Below are positions 6,801 through 8,573 of a stretch of 8,573 nucleotides of DNA, piece after piece; positions within the stretch are counted from its first letter, which is position 1; every line of letters begins with the position of its first letter. The stretch is from positions 1-8,573 of the forward strand of contig JAQXNQ010000428.1 in NCBI GenBank assembly GCA_029098085.1, written 5' to 3'. The notes under the pieces are model-generated. The model was given only the letters and a program-made list of their open reading frames with translations, was not told the DNA's origin and ran no database searches. The stretch comes from Oscillospiraceae bacterium (lineage in GTDB: Bacteria > Bacillota > Clostridia > Oscillospirales > Ruminococcaceae). The position numbers and the translations under genes were made by a program.

Positions 6801-8573
6801 ACTACTACTTCTCGCTCCCCAGCACCATCTACTCCCGTCCCATCGCAGAGAAGGTACAGCAGGATCTGCAGTACTATGCCTCTCTGGGACTCCTCGGCCT
6901 GAATCCCGAAGGAAACGTGGACAGCAGCATCGAGGATAGTGACTCCAACCAGGCCTGGGACATGAACACCATGTATATGTGGGAAATGAACCAGCTGTTC
7001 TGGGATCCTTACCTGGATCTGGATGAGCTGACCCGGAAATACTGCGACCTGGCCTACGGCGAAGCGGCGGACGATATGTACCGTTACTATGAGCTGATCC
7101 AGCAGGGCTGGGATTCTGATGACAGCTACGTCTGGTACATCACCGGCGCGGACACCTACATCAAGAAGCTGGTCATCGACGCCGGTGTGGCGGACGAAGT
7201 GCTTGCCTGCCTGGACAGCGCCTATGAAAAGACCTCCGGTGTGGAGAAGAAACGAATTGACCCGATCCGCACCACCATGCATGATCAGATCAACCTGTAC
7301 GCCGGTTTTGAAACCGAAGACGGCGTGGCCTACTACAATGAATCCGGCAAGGATGTCCTCACTGCCGAAGAAAACCTCACCATTTCCTCCGGCCCCTGGG
7401 CAGATGTCAAGCCGCTGACCGTGTTCAAGACCACCGGTCTGACCGATTCCGGACGTGATCTGCAAATCCGACTGATGTGGGATAAGGAAAACCTCTACAT
7501 CGGCGCCATCCTTCCCAACGAAAAAATCGGCACGGAAGAAGATCCCCACGCTCCTGAGAAAGAAAAGCCTCTTGCAGACACCGACAACTGGTGGACCTGC
7601 GGCGGTGAATTCATGGAGAACTATATCTGCGGCGATATGACCTACACCAGCAACTATGCAGCCTACTTCAGCAACGCCTATGATCATCAGCTGATGTACA
7701 ACTCCAATATCGAGTTCCAGAAAAAGCCCTACACCTGGGAGAGCTATTCCAGAGTGCATACCGAAGGCGAGCCTTCCGAGCGGTACTGGATGAATGTGCA
7801 GGTCATCCCCTTTGAGACCATGGGCGTAACCTGGGACACTGCTGTGCTGGGCGGAACCTTCCTGTTCAATACAGATATGCTCATCAAAGACGCCAACAAT
7901 CCATGGGGCACCGGCATCTTCGGCTGGTGCGGCGCCGGCAACTGGAGCACGGCTTCCTTCCGCCTGATTCAGCTGGTGGATGAAACCGCAAAAGTACCCG
8001 ACAAAACCGCTCTGCAGGCCCTGTACGATCAGTACGCCGACCTGAACAACAGCGGCTACACCGCTGAGAGCTGGGCTGCCTTCCGGCAGGCACTGGAAGC
8101 TGCAAAGGCTGCTCTGGCTGACGAAGAAGCCAGCCAGGAGACAGTGGACACTGCCAAAGCTCAGCTGGAGGCTGCCGTTTCCGGCCTGGAAAAGTCCTCT
8201 CTCCCCGTGATCCCCGTAAGACCCTCCAAGCCCTCCGTCACCGAACCTGAAACCGGATGGGTGCGGCTGTCCGACGGCAGCTGGGAATACCATGGGGCAG
8301 ACGGAACCGCTCTGACCGGCTGGCAGAAGGTTGGCGGCATCTGGTATTATCTGGATGACGACGGCATCATGCTCACCGGCTGGCAGAAGATCGACGGCCT
8401 GTGGTACTACCTCCGCGACTGGGGCGGCATGGCCACCGGCTGGGTCAAGTGGAACGGCGGCTGGTATTATCTGACCGGCAGCGGCGCCATGGCTGCCAAC
8501 AGCTGGGTGCTGTGGAACGGCCAGTGGTACTTCCTGACCGGCAGCGGCAAAATGGCTGCCAGCCAGTGGGTGC
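3812..8573 (+). CDS. Large secreted DUF4838 (GH67N-like) modular protein with cell-wall-binding repeats (3' partial)
   Basis: Open for 1,587 codons from GTG to the right edge; 1,621 residues if joined to 141-245. Domain order by residue: signal peptide 1-34 (QLKR, hydrophobic core, VYA cleavage); CxxC at 46-49; right-handed beta-helix/GLUG-like region ~55-425; Ig-like (Big_2) domain ~449-520; FIVAR helical module ~531-593; alpha-glucuronidase N-terminal-like domain ~595-730 (TELQNYL, IVLGTP, GVYDFLEENAGILWTRG); DUF4838 core ~735-1100 (DHGIQDNQHFC, FFNFLNHVARTIKK, LSYIYTETPP with Glu945, VYNYYFSLP, LAYGEAAD); CBM9-like beta-sandwich ~1183-1387 (LQIRLMWDKENLYIG); second FIVAR ~1397-1462; Pro-rich linker ~1465-1480; cell-wall-binding repeats from 1482. 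DUF4838 proteins are TIM-barrel glycosidase-like, and to my recollection the family overlaps GH163, endo-beta-N-acetylglucosaminidases acting on complex N-glycans. The expected role is glycan cleavage at the cell surface, with the repeats as anchor and the other modules as spacers or binders. Substrate is unknown. Apparently monocistronic. Confidence 0.93.
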   Translation, partial: MKTNHQRSIQLKRSVALLLALSLAAPAGGLPVYAEELPDAGEWGSCTLCSKENPHLISTPAELNAIRNHVGEDGHITGYFQLANDITFDAADFEEGGDFYNNGLGWLPIGHDGTTHSENAGYEPATVDIWLNGDDHVISGLEHYSRPGDTTSGKDAWGNTPAIEYSGLIGLAGDATIQNLVLEDATFYLQYGGGAIYGVGSDGTVVDNVSLRNVQVLNQYIYDSSDGAAVAFGKAGGSITDITLENCGSLFHSAAENGDQCWHSALFADRILSGTTIDGVTITDCQLDANKGSGLFSSFLGDDSTSPVSDISVSNVVIDGLEVNRAHPFVAYFAYDTYNYNSDPMAFTARYPKSYENVAFENISADISVSYSGYTAEPAKMLPDLVPQAEGVTLKNSVLSYHQGADYALFTENTLDGVYSNVYVVRDLADADPIVIYVDENGVRSETSVAVPADLSLNVGETSEEALNITLTGASLSYESSDERVAQLLEDGHIQAVGAGSASILVLAEVTPQSSLPLLKIKVDVTGPNKDALSLRYDECIKAAEDEFYTEETRQALRQAAAKAKLVLDSPSATQQDVDNALAELEAVAGQLIPTDYHLESLVYEGRANVTVYASEAANAIETFAVTELQNYLGMVGDVRISQAASVQPGGPLQIVLGTPQSYPELKELFPEDLAYLADSDGFAVRQIDNIIYIFGTEAKGTLNGVYDFLEENAGILWTRGVEELGTLYNTAETIPVTRVNYREKSPFRYRTWNSCGMGSTGVHHIDKDYTYFEARNKINMGGDEIGTQIIDGVKYNLAGSIINSGTATLWIDKYFDEHPEYFMTDKFGEPLRSQYGSNLNFYSMEAAEALAAELIALSEKQGSNIVDHGIQDNQHFCMIVDDGEGGKVDLASLPFTTEDGVTVTPDMKNYKSTVFFNFLNHVARTIKKTHPEIRITTLSYIYTETPPAIPVEDNIIIVFAPIYADDHAPITAPSNATTKANLDGWAELTKNVMVYNYYFSLPSTIYSRPIAEKVQQDLQYYASLGLLGLNPEGNVDSSIEDSDSNQAWDMNTMYMWEMNQLFWDPYLDLDELTRKYCDLAYGEAADDMYRYYELIQQGWDSDDSYVWYITGADTYIKKLVIDAGVADEVLACLDSAYEKTSGVEKKRIDPIRTTMHDQINLYAGFETEDGVAYYNESGKDVLTAEENLTISSGPWADVKPLTVFKTTGLTDSGRDLQIRLMWDKENLYIGAILPNEKIGTEEDPHAPEKEKPLADTDNWWTCGGEFMENYICGDMTYTSNYAAYFSNAYDHQLMYNSNIEFQKKPYTWESYSRVHTEGEPSERYWMNVQVIPFETMGVTWDTAVLGGTFLFNTDMLIKDANNPWGTGIFGWCGAGNWSTASFRLIQLVDETAKVPDKTALQALYDQYADLNNSGYTAESWAAFRQALEAAKAALADEEASQETVDTAKAQLEAAVSGLEKSSLPVIPVRPSKPSVTEPETGWVRLSDGSWEYHGADGTALTGWQKVGGIWYYLDDDGIMLTGWQKIDGLWYYLRDWGGMATGWVKWNGGWYYLTGSGAMAANSWVLWNGQWYFLTGSGKMAASQWV
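8255..8573 (+). repeat. Tandem cell-wall-binding repeats (coding, ~60-63 bp units)
   Basis: Successive units begin GWVRLSD, GWQKVGG, GWQKIDG, GWVKWNG and SWVLWNG, and another follows into the edge. Each carries W-Y-Y/F-L and a turn with DDG, GSG or similar. The last full units are highly similar in DNA as well as protein (CTGACCGGCAGCGGC recurs), which favours unequal recombination and confuses short-read assembly. They correspond to the CW_binding/choline-binding fold, a chain of beta-hairpins. Confidence 0.93.
8433..8573. repeat. Right copy of the 141-bp terminal direct repeat
   Basis: Identical to bases 1-141. If the ends are overlapped, the split codon (base 8573 equals base 141, the C of CTG) is restored and the large frame runs on through LWKDIWYYLTEDG to the TGA at 243-245. 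Confidence 0.97.

Noticed and set aside
5237..8293. 1,018-codon open frame on the minus strand opposite the DUF4838 gene
   Set aside because: It mirrors the GC-rich third positions of the real gene. Its translation is Gly/Val/Ile/His-rich with no domain, signal or ribosome binding site, while the + strand shows clear families throughout.
1..8573. Plasmid or phage-like circular element
   Set aside because: The terminal repeat permits a circle, but no replication initiator, partition, mobilisation, integrase or structural gene and no origin-like iterons are seen. An assembly loop or tandem copy is simpler.
8255..8573. CRISPR-like or minisatellite array
   Set aside because: The periodic repeats of about 60 bp are in frame and encode cell-wall-binding units. 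There are no distinct spacers between short identical repeats.

Overview
The window looks like chromosomal DNA of a GC-rich Bacillota bacterium, probably a gut clostridium of the Lachnospiraceae/Oscillospiraceae type. This is inferred from choline-binding-type cell-wall repeats, FIVAR modules, strong AGGAGG ribosome binding sites, a GC-rich third codon position and a GH4/AraC sugar locus. No rRNA, tRNA, CRISPR array, transposase, integrase or replication gene is visible.

Layout. 1-245 (+): the last codons of a surface protein made of cell-wall-binding repeats, followed by a strong hairpin terminator (296-332). 390-617 (-): a coding-like remnant. 657-693: a second hairpin, placed to end the next gene. 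732-2234 (-): a GH4 glycosidase of the MelA/LplD type, interrupted by one in-frame TAG at 1872-1874. 2265-3011 (+): an AraC-family regulator with an intact DNA-binding domain but no proper 5' end. 3012-3811: a long non-coding stretch with a hairpin, a short minus-strand coding-like tail and an AT-rich promoter region. 3812-8573 (+): the dominant gene, a very large secreted modular protein built from a signal peptide, a beta-helix-like region, an Ig-like domain, FIVAR, a GH67N-like domain, DUF4838, a CBM9-like domain, a second FIVAR and cell-wall-binding repeats. It runs off the right edge.

The first 141 bases are identical to the last 141 (8433-8573). Joining the ends gives an 8,432-bp unit in which the large gene continues in frame at base 141 and stops at 243-245, for a 1,621-residue protein. 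This may be a real circle, a tandem duplication, or an assembly-graph loop caused by two genes with identical repeat tails. The last two seem more likely because nothing here encodes replication.

Functionally this resembles a small glycan-use locus: a cell-surface putative glycosidase, a cytoplasmic GH4 enzyme for released sugars, and an AraC regulator between them. The regulator and the GH4 gene both look damaged while the large surface protein is intact. The locus may therefore be decaying, or the GH4 stop may be a recent mutation or an assembly error.
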